A DNA stretch of 64,000 bases from Aminivibrio sp. (GCF_016756745.1 NZ_JAESIH010000055.1:1-64000), one strand, 5' to 3'. Positions 17,065 through 26,318 are shown, counted from the first letter of the stretch. Program-made: numbers and translations. Notes: a model not told the origin generated them from the sequence alone.

Positions 17065-17952
17065 ATGCTCTCCATCGGGACGGAAACCTTTCTCGCCATC
17101 ATAGAAAACGGAAGCCTGAGCAGGGCGGCGGAACAGCTGAAAATTACCCAGTCCACGGTGAGCCTCAGGCTCAAAAACCTAGAGACGGAGCTGGGGTGCA
17201 CCCTTATCGACAGACGAAGGGGAGAGCGGAGCATCGAACTGACCCCTGCGGGCAAGGCCTATCTTCATTTTGCGGAGCAGATGAGAGATATTGCCCAGGA
17301 TATGAACGTTGAGGAACTTTCCGGCGGATCGCTCAAAATCGGCGGGGTGGACAGCGCCCACGTCTTTCTTCTTTCCCCCATCTTCAGGTCGCTGATAACC
17401 CATACGCCCCCGGTCAAGGTGATCCTGGGGACTCACCAGAGCTGGCAGATCCAGGACATGGTGGAGAGGCGGCAGCTGGACGCCGGGTTCGCCATTTCGG
17501 TGGTACGTTCGCCCAATATCGTCGCCCAGCCCCTGATCAGGGAGGAGTACTTCCTGATGCGCCTTCCGCGGGAGGGGAAAAGCAGCGGGACAGTGGTGGA
17601 CGCCCGAACTCTGGATCCTCTCGAGGAACTGCACATCAACTGGTGCAGCAGCTACATGCTGTGGCACGACCATATCTGGAATCCCCTGGAGTCGGCGAAC
17701 ATCCAGCTCGACACCGTGGCGTGCATTACCCGAATGCTTTTTTCACCAAAACAGTGGGCCATCGTGCCCGCCTCGGTGAAGGAGCATTACGGCGACCGGT
17801 ACCTGTTTCAGCGCCTTGATCCGCCGCCGCCGCCGAGGCCCCTGCACTTCCTTGTTCACCGTCATCCTTCCCTGCGAGCGGTGAGGGGGCTGAAAATCCT
17901 CAGGGATATTCTGGGCCGGGTATTTCCGGACATGGCCTCCCTTTCGGCGTGA
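17065..17952 (+). CDS. LysR-family transcriptional regulator
   Basis: 295 residues. N-terminal winged helix-turn-helix (5-64) with the family pattern AIIENGSLSRAAEQL...STVSLRLKNLETELGCTLIDRR. C-terminal periplasmic-binding-like effector domain (about 90-290). Divergently placed to the aldolase-TRAP operon, so it most likely activates that operon in response to its substrate or an intermediate (inference from arrangement). Unusually proline-rich near residue 255 (PPPPPRP). Confidence 0.9.
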   Translation: MLSIGTETFLAIIENGSLSRAAEQLKITQSTVSLRLKNLETELGCTLIDRRRGERSIELTPAGKAYLHFAEQMRDIAQDMNVEELSGGSLKIGGVDSAHVFLLSPIFRSLITHTPPVKVILGTHQSWQIQDMVERRQLDAGFAISVVRSPNIVAQPLIREEYFLMRLPREGKSSGTVVDARTLDPLEELHINWCSSYMLWHDHIWNPLESANIQLDTVACITRMLFSPKQWAIVPASVKEHYGDRYLFQRLDPPPPPRPLHFLVHRHPSLRAVRGLKILRDILGRVFPDMASLSA

Positions 17953-17966
17953 GCCGGAAGGCGTTT

Positions 17967-18963
17967 TCAGAGGTCCGCCCCTATTTCCTCCAGCAGAACC
18001 TCCATCTGACGGCTGAACGTACCGTGAAGTTCCCAGATCCTGTCAACGTCGGCGTCCTCAAGGACCCCCTGGAGATCCCTGGCGGTTTTATGGAGAGATG
18101 TGGCTCCTATGCTGCTATGCTGCCTGAACTGCTTTTCTCCTTGTGAACCATCTTCGCAGCTTTATCGTACTGCCCGGCTTCCACCACGTCGGCGGTAAGG
18201 GCGATGATGGGAACTGCAGAGGCAATTTCCTTGATCCTGAGTGACGCGTCATACCCGTTGAGGACGGGCATGTGAAGGTCCATAAGGACAAGGCTTATTT
18301 CCAATGAGTTTTCTAGGAAGGCCGCCACGCCCTTTTCACCGTCATCCGCAAGGATGATGGAGAACCCTTCCTGTTCGAGCAGGGATTTTGCGATGAGCCG
18401 GTTTGTTTTATTGTCCTCCACCACGAGAATGGTTTCGCCTGATGTTTTCATTTTTTCCGTAACTACCTGTTCTTTCTTGTCCTGAGATTCGCCGCCGACA
18501 GAGGAGACAGCCTTCAGCTTGAAGATTTCCTGTATGGTATTGAAGAGGACTTATTGAATGACCGGCTTACCAACGGCCATTTCGATTCCGTGCTCTTCCG
18601 TCCTGTCGAAGAGGTCTTCCCGCATCATGGGGAACGGCACGATGACGGCCGGCATTTTGACAATCCTCGGATTAACCTTCATTTTGTCCACGAAGCTGAA
18701 GGCATTTTCCTCCGGCGTTTCGTAGTCGATGATGAGAAGGTCGAATGGTTTGGAGAACTTGTCGTTCGCCGTTTCGAGCATGCTCCAGGCACGTTTCTCC
18801 GATGTGGTGATCTCGCACTCCATGCCGAAGGAGCTGAGATAGGAGTCGATCAGGTTCATGTGGGCCCGGTCTTCTCCAGGACGAGAGTCTTGATGTTCCT
18901 GAAGTATGAGGAAGCTATCCTTTTCCGGTACTCTTCCTCGTTTTTCCCTGTCTCTTGGCACAC
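17967..18963 (-). pseudogene. Hybrid sensor kinase remnant (receiver - receiver - HPt debris)
   Basis: Minus-strand pieces in collinear order. First NIKTLVLE, then after a frameshift a degenerate receiver domain (MNLIDSYLSSFGMECEI...LLIIDYETPEENAF...VGKPVIQ). Next comes an in-frame TAA at 18551-18553 and an open linker (VLFNTIQEIFKLKAVSS). A canonical receiver follows (ILVVEDNKTNRLIAKSLL, phosphoacceptor in LVLMDLHMP), broken after ALTADVV. The last piece, one base out of frame, is an HPt-like tail (GATSLHKTARDLQGVLED...LLEEIGADL) ending at 17967. The receiver C-terminus and HPt N-terminus with its histidine are missing. No kinase domain is left. Confidence 0.75.
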
Positions 18964-18969
18964 AAAAAT

Positions 18970-19332
18970 TCAGACATCGTCACCCTCCCCGTCCGCGTCC
19001 TGAAGGAACTCCAATTCTTCCTCCCGGGCCAGGTAGTCCACTCCGGCGAGAGATTCCACGTGGTGGCGGAGTTCGTGGATCACCGTTTCCTCGATCTCTT
19101 CCTCCCATTCTTCCGCCGAAGCCCCATCCAGCGCCTCGGCAAAGCTGCCGTAATAGAGCAGGACCAGGCTGCCGAGATCCGGGTCCTCAATGTATTCACC
19201 CATGATGAGGGCGTCTCCGTCTTCCTTCCCTTCCGGTCGGACCAGGATCCCCCCGTTGAGCTGCCGGAAGAGATCCGGGGGCAGGGTTTCAAGAACTGCG
19301 TCGACCGTTTTCCTGAACCGGCGGATGTTCAT
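18970..19332 (-). CDS. Small zincin-type metallopeptidase family protein
   Basis: 120 residues, apparently intact. Contains VIHELRHHVE (about 95-104), an HExxH zinc site, near a very acidic C-terminus (EEELEFLQDADGEGDD). This matches the short bacterial metallopeptidase family related to zincin_1/MMP-like proteins, usually 110-140 residues. Function in those families is not settled. It is the only undamaged gene in a block of broken signalling genes. Confidence 0.7.
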   Translation of the reverse strand: MNIRRFRKTVDAVLETLPPDLFRQLNGGILVRPEGKEDGDALIMGEYIEDPDLGSLVLLYYGSFAEALDGASAEEWEEEIEETVIHELRHHVESLAGVDYLAREEELEFLQDADGEGDDV

Positions 19333-19347
19333 GTTCTCGTTCTCCCT

Positions 19348-19656
19348 TCAGAGGGCTGTGAATTCCGCCCCGCATTCCCTGAAGGCATCCGCCGCCGCCG
19401 GATCGAAATGGGTGCCTCTTCCTTCCGGAATGGCGGCGACGCTTTTCTCGTGGGAAAAAGCCTCCTTGTAGGGGCGGGCCGACCGGAGGGCGTCATGGAC
19501 ATCGGCCAGGGCCATGATCCCCCTGGGGAAGGCCGCGACGGGGGAACCTCTCCGCCCGAGCAGTTCGACGAGGATGGCGACGTCGGCCAGTGTGTCGTCC
19601 ACCACCACCACCATGATCGTTTCGTTCCCGGCCCGGTGCAAAGTCGTGCTCTCCAT
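19348..19656 (-). pseudogene. Response regulator with HD-GYP domain, internally deleted
   Basis: 102 residues from ATG 19656 (GGAGGAGG just upstream). Residues 15-37 are the beginning of a receiver (MVVVVDDTLADVAILVELLG). After AAFPRG the frame jumps straight to the end of an HD-GYP phosphodiesterase domain (IMALADVHDALRSARPYKEAF...GTHFDPAAADAF). The phosphoacceptor aspartate, the HD pair and the GYP motif are all absent. A normal protein of this type has about 350 residues. The frame stays open across the joint, so a short chimera could be made, but it should be catalytically dead. Confidence 0.75.
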
Positions 19657-19659
19657 GCG

Positions 19660-20361
19660 AAGCGTCCTCCTCCATGCCGAGGATCCGGGCGAGATGGTCG
19701 TAATCGAAGGCCGCCGCAAGGGCCTGAAGCCTCTCTCCGGCCGCTTCGTCATAAAGGGCCGCTTCGGCGGCAAGGTCCCGGAGCCTGAGGATGTCTCCCC
19801 GTTCTACCGCCCGGGCCATCCCGGAGCGAAGTTCGTCCGGCAGAATTGCCGGAAATTCCCCGCCGGGAACAGGGATCCACTCAGATGTGCCCTTCTCCCC
19901 GGAGAGTTCACCCGGACCGCCGGAATGTCTTCAGGGTGGACGATGGCCTCCCACAAGCCGGGCTGCAGGAGCTCATCCGGCGCATAACCGAGCAGGGAGG
20001 TCACGTTCTTGCTGACCCAGGTGATGGAATGGTCGTTGGGGTTGAGGGTGTATATGATGGAAGGGCTCACGGAAAAAAGGTGCCGCAGGCGCCGCTCGTT
20101 CTGCTCCAGCTTTTCCTGGGCCTGGCGGCGGGCTGCCATGGTGAGATTCCTGGCCCTGCTCTCGGCCGGCAAAAGAGAGGTGAGGAGGACTGCCGTCACC
20201 GCCACGACGGCCATGCCTTTGTAGATGGACAGGCGTGTCAGGACTCCCGGGGGGAGTTCCATATACTCAAGGAGCCGGTCGGAAAAGAAAATCCACAAGC
20301 AGGCAAAAATAAGATATGGAATGACGATTCTTGTTATGACCCGGACGGTCTGACCTTTCAT
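19660..20361 (-). pseudogene. Membrane PAS sensor kinase, internally deleted
   Basis: The N-terminus is intact: two transmembrane helices (about 8-28 and 48-66), a linker helix and most of a PAS domain (LFSVSPSIIYTLNPNDHSITWVS...LWEAIVHPEDIPAV). It then joins, with a one-base frame change near 19915, to the typical last 60 residues of hybrid kinases (FPAILPDELRSGMARAVERGDILRL...FDYDHLARIL). The whole histidine kinase core is missing. It precedes the damaged HD-GYP regulator, so the two probably formed a sensor-regulator pair. Confidence 0.72.
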
Positions 20362-20388
20362 GATTTCACCCCATCACGGCCGCCGGGA

Positions 20389-20478
20389 AAGAGCCGGAAC
20401 AGGCTCTTTCGGAAACCCGGCAGAATTTTGTTTTAAAGCTATTATACAATTTTTTCCCATTGTCAAAGTAAATGTCAA
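20389..20478 (-). promoter_or_regulatory. Promoter-like region and leader hairpin of the sensor remnant
   Basis: On the minus strand two TTGACA boxes (20473-20478 and 20461-20466) precede TATAAT (20441-20446); the nearer box is only 14 bp away, short of optimal. A GAAAGAGCC / GGCTCTTTC hairpin (about 20391-20414) follows in the leader. The signals survive although the gene is broken. Confidence 0.4.
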
Positions 20479-20492
20479 ACAGGAAGGGGGGG

Positions 20493-20707
20493 CCTAAATC
20501 CGCACCTCAGCGGGGAGTGTCACCGGGGAACGCTTGGGCGGGGGATGCAGATTGTCATCCTTGACAACTGCACCTGAAACCGACATCCGTGTCGGTTTCT
20601 CTCCCCCGGGCGCCCTTCCCCAGGGGATAATCTCTTCGCCCCTGGCGGGGCGAATTCACCTTATGCCCGGCGACATTCCCTCTGCCTGAAAAACCTGCGG
20701 ATTTAGG
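20493..20707 (+). repeat. Dispersed palindromic repeat, copy C (short form)
   Basis: 215 bp from CCTAAATCCGCA to the inverted TGCGGATTTAGG, a clean 12-bp terminal inverted repeat. Internal hairpins: TTGTCA-TCC-TTGACAA, GAAACCGACA-TCCG-TGTCGGTTTC (20576-20599) and CCCCAGGGG / CGCCCCTGG. Lacks the two segments present in copies A and B. It sits in the promoter-side flank of the broken sensor gene and just past the terminator of the DHDPS-family gene. Confidence 0.9.
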
Positions 20708-20713
20708 GGGGGT

Positions 20714-20749
20714 AAAAAAACACCCCTTCCGCATATTCCGGAAGGGGTG
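20714..20749 (-). terminator. Terminator of the glucarate/galactarate operon
   Basis: CACCCCTTCCG pairs with CGGAAGGGGTG, followed on the minus strand by seven T. It stands 25 bp after the last gene of the operon. Confidence 0.9.
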
Positions 20750-20773
20750 CCGCAGAATTGTATTCTCGATGCC

Positions 20774-21679
20774 CTAGGCCAGCAGTCCGGCCTCCTGCAT
20801 CTTCTTCCTCATGTGCTCCAGGACATCGCCGGACGTGGGGAGATTCGGGAGGAAGGGATCGCCCACGTCGAGCCCCATGAGCTTCGCCATGTCCTTGGTG
20901 GCCACGGGGAAACTCGCCAGGTCCATGGAGATCCGGACGGGGTTGAGGACAAACTGGGCCTCCAGGGAGCCCTTGAGGTCCCCTGCCCTGTATTTTTCAT
21001 AGATGGACACCACCAGTTCCGGGAACATGTTCGCCGTGGTGGCGATGGCCCCGTCGGCGCCGTGGACGAGGGCGCCGTAAATCAGCGTGTCTTTGCCTCC
21101 GAAGACTTTGAAGTCCTTTTTTCCGGTCTTCATGAGGCGGACGAACTCGCTCGTGAGGGTCATGTCGCCGCTGGAGTCCTTGATGCCCACGATGTTGTCC
21201 ACGTCGGCGGCAAGGCGCGTCACCAGCGATGTGGTCAGGGAATACCCTACCCTGCCGGGGTTGTTGTAAAGCAGCACCGGCGTTCCGGGGACGGCCTCCG
21301 CAATGGAACGGAAATGGCGGTACAGCTCCTCCTCGGTGGGTTTCAGAAACATGGGCTGGAGCACGGAAACACCGCTAGCACCGCATTCGGCCGCCATCCG
21401 GGCGAGCTCTCTGCATTTCCTGGTCTTGATGGTTCCCATGCCGAAATAGACGGGTACACGGCCCTTCGTCTCGTCGAGGATGATCTGAAGCCCCCGTTTC
21501 ATCTCGTCCTCCTCCACCATGTAGAACTCGCCGTTGCTGCCGAAGGCCAGTATGCCGTGGACACCTCCTTCGATGACAAAGTCCACATGGCGGCGCATTC
21601 TTTCTTCGTCGATGCGCTCGTTTTCGTCAATTATCGTTACTATGGGGGGAATGACTCCCCTGATGAAATCGGTATTCAC
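20774..21679 (-). CDS. DHDPS-family lyase (probable keto-deoxy-sugar-acid dehydratase/aldolase)
   Basis: 301 residues from GTG 21679, chosen for the AAAGGA nine bases upstream; an earlier GTG at 21697 is also possible. Class I aldolase TIM barrel of the DapA/NanA family: LLYNNPGR with the catalytic tyrosine and GIKDSSGD with the Schiff-base lysine. The usual GTTGE is GSNGEF. Last gene of an operon with gudD and garD, both of which make 5-keto-4-deoxyglucarate. The likely job is therefore to dehydrate-decarboxylate or cleave that compound (KdgD- or KDG-aldolase-like) rather than to make lysine. Confidence 0.82.
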   Translation of the reverse strand: MNTDFIRGVIPPIVTIIDENERIDEERMRRHVDFVIEGGVHGILAFGSNGEFYMVEEDEMKRGLQIILDETKGRVPVYFGMGTIKTRKCRELARMAAECGASGVSVLQPMFLKPTEEELYRHFRSIAEAVPGTPVLLYNNPGRVGYSLTTSLVTRLAADVDNIVGIKDSSGDMTLTSEFVRLMKTGKKDFKVFGGKDTLIYGALVHGADGAIATTANMFPELVVSIYEKYRAGDLKGSLEAQFVLNPVRISMDLASFPVATKDMAKLMGLDVGDPFLPNLPTSGDVLEHMRKKMQEAGLLA

Positions 21680-21720
21680 CCTGATCAATCCTTTCACGTC
21701 GTTATGATTGCCGTATTCTT

Positions 21721-23229
21721 CTAGGTTATCGGAGCGGGATTGAACAGGCAGAGATCGTTGTGGAGGCGGTACTTTTCTGCCCAGGGCCGTTTCCGCCCGC
21801 TCGCGGTGTCCACAATTTCCCTGAACAGGAGCTCGCCGACCTCACGGATAGTAGCCTCACCGGACGCGATGACGCCTGCGTCCACGTCGATCAGGTCGCT
21901 CCACATGCCCTTCAGGTCCGTCCGGGATGACACTTTGATCACCGGGGCCGCAGCCAGGCCGTAGGGTGTTCCCCTGCCGGTCATGAAGACCTGCAGGGTC
22001 ATTCCGGAGGCAAGCTGGCAGGTCCCGCAGACCATGTCGCTGGCCGGAGTGGAGGCGTAGATCAGCCCCCTTTTCGACGGCCGCTCCCCCGGTGAGAGCA
22101 CCTCCGCCACGGGAGACCGTCCCGACTTGGCGATGGACCCCATGGCCTTCTCGATGATGTTGGCCAGGCCGCCCTTCTTGTTGCCCGGCGTGGGGTTGGC
22201 ACTTCTGTCCACGCCGCCCGCCCTGAGATAGTCGTCATACCAGCGCATCTCCTCCGCGAGCCGCCGTCCCACGGAAGCGTCGGCGCATCGTGCGGCCAGC
22301 TGCCGGACTCCATCCCGCACTTCGGTGACTTCGGAGAACATCACCGTGGCCCCTCCGCCGACGAGGAGGTCGGAAGCATACCCGGCCGCCGGATTGGCGG
22401 TAATGCCTGAGAAAGCATCGCTGCCGCCGCACTGCATCCCCACGCACAGGGCGGACAGAGGGAGAAGCCGCCGCCGCCGTTCATTCAGGCGCTTCAACTT
22501 TCTTTCCGCCATCTCGAGGAGGGCGTCCGTCATTTTGACGAATCCCTTGTGATCCTGGAGCAGGAGCACGTTTTCGCCGCTGATTTCACCGGGTTCAAGG
22601 AGCCGCTCCACGGTGAGTTTTTCGCACCCAAGGCCGACAACCATCAGCTCCCCGCCGAAATTGGGATTCCGGAGAAGGTTCCGGAGCGTCCGGATGGGAA
22701 TTTTTGCTTCCGGGGCATCGATGGCGACGCCGCAGCCATAAGGGTGGTTCAGGGGAACGATGTCGTCCACGGCGGGATAAAGAGGAAGAAGCTCCTTCCT
22801 CATCCGTTCGACCGCCGTGTTGAGAACTCCTGCGACACACTGCACCGTGGTCATGATGCCGAGGATGTTCCTCGTGCCTCCGTAAGGGGATCCTTCCACG
22901 GGATAGCCATCGAAAACCGAAACGGGCGGTTCGGGAAGGTCCGGAAATATGTCCGTCCCGAACTCCAGGCTGTCCAGGTCAGGGGATTCCGGCTGCCGGA
23001 GCATTGTTTCGCTGATGAGATCGCCTGCCTTCACGGGCTGCAGCAGGTGCCCGAGCGCCACGCCGTACCGCACCACGGCGCTCCCTTCGGGGAGGTCGGC
23101 CAGGGCGATCTTGTGCCCCTGGGGGATGAAGGAGCGGACGGCAAGCCCGCACTCCAGAGAGGTTCCCGGTGCAAGGTCCGCCGTGGGAATGGCTACATTA
23201 TCTCGTTCATCGACCCGAATGATCCGCAT
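21721..23229 (-). CDS. garD: Galactarate/altronate dehydratase (UxaA/GarD family)
   Basis: 502 residues from ATG 23229, whose GAGG site overlaps the tctA stop. N-terminal SAF-like domain (1-95) and a long UxaA C-terminal domain with the family stretches TTVQCVAGVLN, NHPYGCGV, GMQCGGSDAFSGITANPA and VPVI-type TPYGLAAAPVIKV. The cysteines in CGV and QCGGSD fit an iron-dependent dehydratase. Expected to turn galactarate into 5-keto-4-deoxyglucarate. Altronate is an alternative substrate, but the operon context with gudD favours aldarates. Confidence 0.85.
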   Translation of the reverse strand: MRIIRVDERDNVAIPTADLAPGTSLECGLAVRSFIPQGHKIALADLPEGSAVVRYGVALGHLLQPVKAGDLISETMLRQPESPDLDSLEFGTDIFPDLPEPPVSVFDGYPVEGSPYGGTRNILGIMTTVQCVAGVLNTAVERMRKELLPLYPAVDDIVPLNHPYGCGVAIDAPEAKIPIRTLRNLLRNPNFGGELMVVGLGCEKLTVERLLEPGEISGENVLLLQDHKGFVKMTDALLEMAERKLKRLNERRRRLLPLSALCVGMQCGGSDAFSGITANPAAGYASDLLVGGGATVMFSEVTEVRDGVRQLAARCADASVGRRLAEEMRWYDDYLRAGGVDRSANPTPGNKKGGLANIIEKAMGSIAKSGRSPVAEVLSPGERPSKRGLIYASTPASDMVCGTCQLASGMTLQVFMTGRGTPYGLAAAPVIKVSSRTDLKGMWSDLIDVDAGVIASGEATIREVGELLFREIVDTASGRKRPWAEKYRLHNDLCLFNPAPIT

Positions 23230-23237
23230 ATCGAACC

Positions 23238-24725
23238 TCAAGCGACCCCGCCGCAGGAGGCCCGTTTTTTCTCCCGGCGGGCGTCATACACGGCCCATGC
23301 TATGGAGGCCAGGATGAGTCCCCAGATGACCCAGGCCATGGGTCGTGTGAAGAATACGGAGAGGGAGCCTCCCGTTCCCTTGATGGAGTCCACGAAGTAC
23401 TTCTCCAGGTCGTCCCCGAGGATGAAGCCGATAAGGAAGGGGACTGTGGGAAGCTTGATTTTCACGAAGAAATACCCCAGGACGCCGAAGAGCAGCATGG
23501 TCCAGACATCGAACATGATGCCGTTGTTGGCCGAATAGGCGCCCACGACGCACAGGAGGATGATCACCGGGAAAATTCTGTACTTGGGCAGCCTGATGAC
23601 GGATGCGATGTGTTTTATGGGGTAGAACATGATGAAGAACATCAGGAAATTGCAGAGCAGCAGGGCAAAGAGGATGACATGCCACAGGTCGAGGTTGTTG
23701 GTGATGAAGAGGGGCCCCACCTGGACTCCCTGAAGCATGAAGGCTCCCACGAGAACGGCGGTGGTGCTGTCGCCGGGGATGCCGAGGGAGAGCAGGGGGA
23801 TGAGGGCTCCCCCCGTAAGGCCGTTGTTCGCCGTTTCGCTGGCGATCAGGCCGTCGATGCACCCCGTGCCGTACTGTTCCGGGTGCTTCGAGAAATTTTT
23901 CGCCTGGGAATAGGAGAGGAGGGACGCCGCACTGCCCCCCACGCCGGGCAGTATGCCCACGAAGGTGCCGATGAGGGCCGACCGGATGAGATTGACGGTC
24001 TGCCCCTTCAGGTCCTTGAAACTGAACTTCCTGACCTCGCTGGAGAGGTCGGCGTTGATTCTTTCGTCCCGCATGCCTCCCTCCGCTTCCCGAAAGATCT
24101 GGACCAAAGCGAAGAGGCCGATGAGCACTGGGAGAAGCTGAAAACCGCTCCGGAGGTAAACCGAAAGAAAATCCGGAACCATGCGCATTCTGTTGTTATC
24201 GGCGAACTGGCCGATAAGGGCCACCAGGACACCCAGAAAACCTGCGAAGATGCCTGTGACCATGTTGCCCTTGGAGAGGGCCGCTATGACGGAGAGAGCG
24301 AAGAGGATGATGAGAAACTTTTCCACTGCCGAGAATCTGAGGGCTATTCTCGCCAGGGGCGGGGTGAACAGGAAGAGGACCAGCAAACTGATGAGCCCGC
24401 CGATCAGGGAGGCGGTGATGCCGAGGCGCAGCGCCCTGGACCCCTCGCCACGCTTTGCCATGGGATAGCCGTCGAAACTGGTGCAGATTGACGACGGAGT
24501 TCCCGGAATGTTGACCAAGATGGCCGGGATGAGCCCGCCGCTGATGCCCCCTACGTAAAGGCCGATGAGGAGGAAGAGGGAAACGTGGAGATCATAGGCA
24601 TAGGTGAGGGGCAGAAAGACGGCGATGGCCATGGTGGCCGTCATCCCCGGCAGGGCGCCGAAAACGATGCCCACTACTACACCGGTGACCGCCATGATGA
24701 TGTGAGTTAGGCCAAAATCTATCAT
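23238..24725 (-). CDS. tctA: Tripartite tricarboxylate transporter, large permease (TctA)
   Basis: 495 residues, about twelve membrane segments. TctA hallmarks: GALPGMTATMAIAVFLPLTY near the N-terminus, SICTSFDGYPMAKRGEG, GILPGVGGSAASLLSYSQAK and IPGDSTTAVLVGAF. Large subunit of a TTT-type secondary transporter. It begins 13 bp after tctB and its end overlaps the ribosome site of garD. Confidence 0.95.
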   Translation of the reverse strand: MIDFGLTHIIMAVTGVVVGIVFGALPGMTATMAIAVFLPLTYAYDLHVSLFLLIGLYVGGISGGLIPAILVNIPGTPSSICTSFDGYPMAKRGEGSRALRLGITASLIGGLISLLVLFLFTPPLARIALRFSAVEKFLIILFALSVIAALSKGNMVTGIFAGFLGVLVALIGQFADNNRMRMVPDFLSVYLRSGFQLLPVLIGLFALVQIFREAEGGMRDERINADLSSEVRKFSFKDLKGQTVNLIRSALIGTFVGILPGVGGSAASLLSYSQAKNFSKHPEQYGTGCIDGLIASETANNGLTGGALIPLLSLGIPGDSTTAVLVGAFMLQGVQVGPLFITNNLDLWHVILFALLLCNFLMFFIMFYPIKHIASVIRLPKYRIFPVIILLCVVGAYSANNGIMFDVWTMLLFGVLGYFFVKIKLPTVPFLIGFILGDDLEKYFVDSIKGTGGSLSVFFTRPMAWVIWGLILASIAWAVYDARREKKRASCGGVA

Positions 24726-24738
24726 GATCCGTTCCTCC

Positions 24739-25194
24739 TCACGGCAGGGTTATCTGGAAGACCCGACCGAAAAGGTACCACACTGCGGTGGAGAAGATCA
24801 CCGAGATGGCCAGGGATCCAAGGGTGGCCCTGACGGCGGCGCTGGCCCAGGGCTTTCCCGACGCAATGGCCGCCGGTATTTCCCTGAGTTTCTCCACGCC
24901 GTAGTACAGCACGCTGTAGAGAAAAACGAAGATGATGCTCGCCGCCAGGAAGCCGATCATCTCCATGGCCCGGATGTAAAGAGGAAAGAGCACCACCGAA
25001 CCGAAGAGCTTGACCTTGTCCCAGCCCGGTTCGAAGAAGCGCATTGTTTTCATGTCGAGGAACGGCTCGCCCTTGCGGCGACACTGTACTGCCCTCTGGA
25101 TGATCATGACCGCCAGGAGCAGCGCGAGAATACCCATAATGATGGGCGGGAAAATCCAGTGGGACGAGGAAGGTTTGTAACTGACTCTGAACAT
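24739..25194 (-). CDS. tctB: Tripartite tricarboxylate transporter, small permease (TctB)
   Basis: 151 residues with four hydrophobic segments (IFPPIIMGILALLLAVMII at the N-terminus, three more after residue 60). Low conservation is normal for TctB; the call rests on its size, topology and place between tctC and tctA. It partners TctA in the membrane. Confidence 0.88.
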   Translation of the reverse strand: MFRVSYKPSSSHWIFPPIIMGILALLLAVMIIQRAVQCRRKGEPFLDMKTMRFFEPGWDKVKLFGSVVLFPLYIRAMEMIGFLAASIIFVFLYSVLYYGVEKLREIPAAIASGKPWASAAVRATLGSLAISVIFSTAVWYLFGRVFQITLP

Positions 25195-25229
25195 GGCGGA
25201 ATCCTCCGAAATTTCTTTTCCTCGGAAAT

Positions 25230-25262
25230 GCCCGGGAAGGTAGATCCGTCGCCTTCCCGGGC
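25230..25262 (-). promoter_or_regulatory. Intercistronic hairpin between tctC and tctB
   Basis: GCCCGGGAAGG (25230-25240) and CCTTCCCGGGC (25252-25262) form a perfect 11-bp stem 21 bp after the tctC stop, without a T-run. Same position as the hairpins after the other two solute-binding-protein genes in this window. Confidence 0.8.
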
Positions 25263-25282
25263 TGCCGCAGCTATGGGCGCCG

Positions 25283-26299
25283 CTACATCACGAGGTCGTC
25301 GAGGGAAGGAGCGGAGTCGATCAGCCCCTGAAGGGAATCTCTTTTTTTGTAGATGAATTCCTTTGCCGCCGCGGAGTTGAGATAGCTCCCGCGGTAGGAC
25401 ATCTTCGCCATGTCTCCCTTGAACTGAGGATCTTCGGACACGGTCTTCATGGCATCGTCGAGAGCCTTGATCATCTCCGCCGGGAAATTTTTGGGGAGGT
25501 AAATGAGGAAATCCTTGGAGAAACGGAATTCGCTGCCGTCGGTGAGGGTGATGCCCTGGTCGGCATAGGAGGGGACATCGATGCCTTCGACGTTGTCAAG
25601 GAGGCCGACGAACTTCATGGCGATCTTCTTGTCATCGACCTTGGTATAGTCGAGGAGAGAGGTGTAGTCGGCGAAGATCACGTCTGCGTTGCCGTCAATG
25701 AGAAGTTGGATCTTGTCGGAGGTGGAGCCGCCCACGATGACGACGATCCTGTCGGCAATGTCCTTGCCGTACTTGTTCTCGACCCACTTCCAGAAGGCGA
25801 TGAACCCGATGTGGGACACGCCGCCTGCTTCACAGGCCATCCGAACCTTTGCGTCGGGGTTGGCCTTCAGATATCCGGGAATCTCAGCCATGGTGTTGTA
25901 GGGAGCGTCCTTGCGGGCTGCCCAAGCTGCACCGGGGTTTTGGGCGACCCGGGGACCGATCTCCATGTTCTCGAGCCTGTAGATCTCGTCGTAGGCCTTG
26001 AAGGAGACGCCGAGGTAAGTCATGTCATGGAATATCATGATGGTCTTCCCGTCGGGCCGGGCCTTCTGCATGGTATCGAGGGCAACGGCGGCCCCCACGG
26101 CGTCCACCTTCATGTTTGCCCCGAGGGCCTTGCCGAGATGGCGGGACACGGTTTCGGCGATGAGATAGGAGTCTCCCGCCGTGGACGTGGACCCGATCAC
26201 AACCCGGACGTTCTGCCCCTGGAAGGGATTGGCGAATACGGGGGCGGCAAATGCCGCGATTACCAGGAGTGCCGCAAGGATGTTTCTGCTCAGCTTCAT
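25283..26299 (-). CDS. tctC: Tripartite tricarboxylate transporter solute-binding protein (TctC)
   Basis: 338 residues. Signal peptide at 1-23 (MKLSRNILAALLVIAAFAAPVFA). TctC/Bug fold: QNVRVVIGSTSTAGDSYLIAE at the N-terminus and KARPDGKTIMI are family blocks. Receptor for the TctAB permease. The operon partners predict glucarate and/or galactarate as ligand. Flanked by hairpins on both sides (26319-26382 before, 25230-25262 after), so its mRNA segment may be unusually stable. Confidence 0.92.
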   Translation of the reverse strand: MKLSRNILAALLVIAAFAAPVFANPFQGQNVRVVIGSTSTAGDSYLIAETVSRHLGKALGANMKVDAVGAAVALDTMQKARPDGKTIMIFHDMTYLGVSFKAYDEIYRLENMEIGPRVAQNPGAAWAARKDAPYNTMAEIPGYLKANPDAKVRMACEAGGVSHIGFIAFWKWVENKYGKDIADRIVVIVGGSTSDKIQLLIDGNADVIFADYTSLLDYTKVDDKKIAMKFVGLLDNVEGIDVPSYADQGITLTDGSEFRFSKDFLIYLPKNFPAEMIKALDDAMKTVSEDPQFKGDMAKMSYRGSYLNSAAAKEFIYKKRDSLQGLIDSAPSLDDLVM

Positions 26300-26318
26300 T
26301 TCTCTTCCTCCTTTGTAT

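Noticed and set aside
18554-19788. Plus-strand open frames over the broken signalling genes
   Set aside because: They are antisense to recognisable receiver, HD-GYP and kinase fragments and show no motifs of their own.
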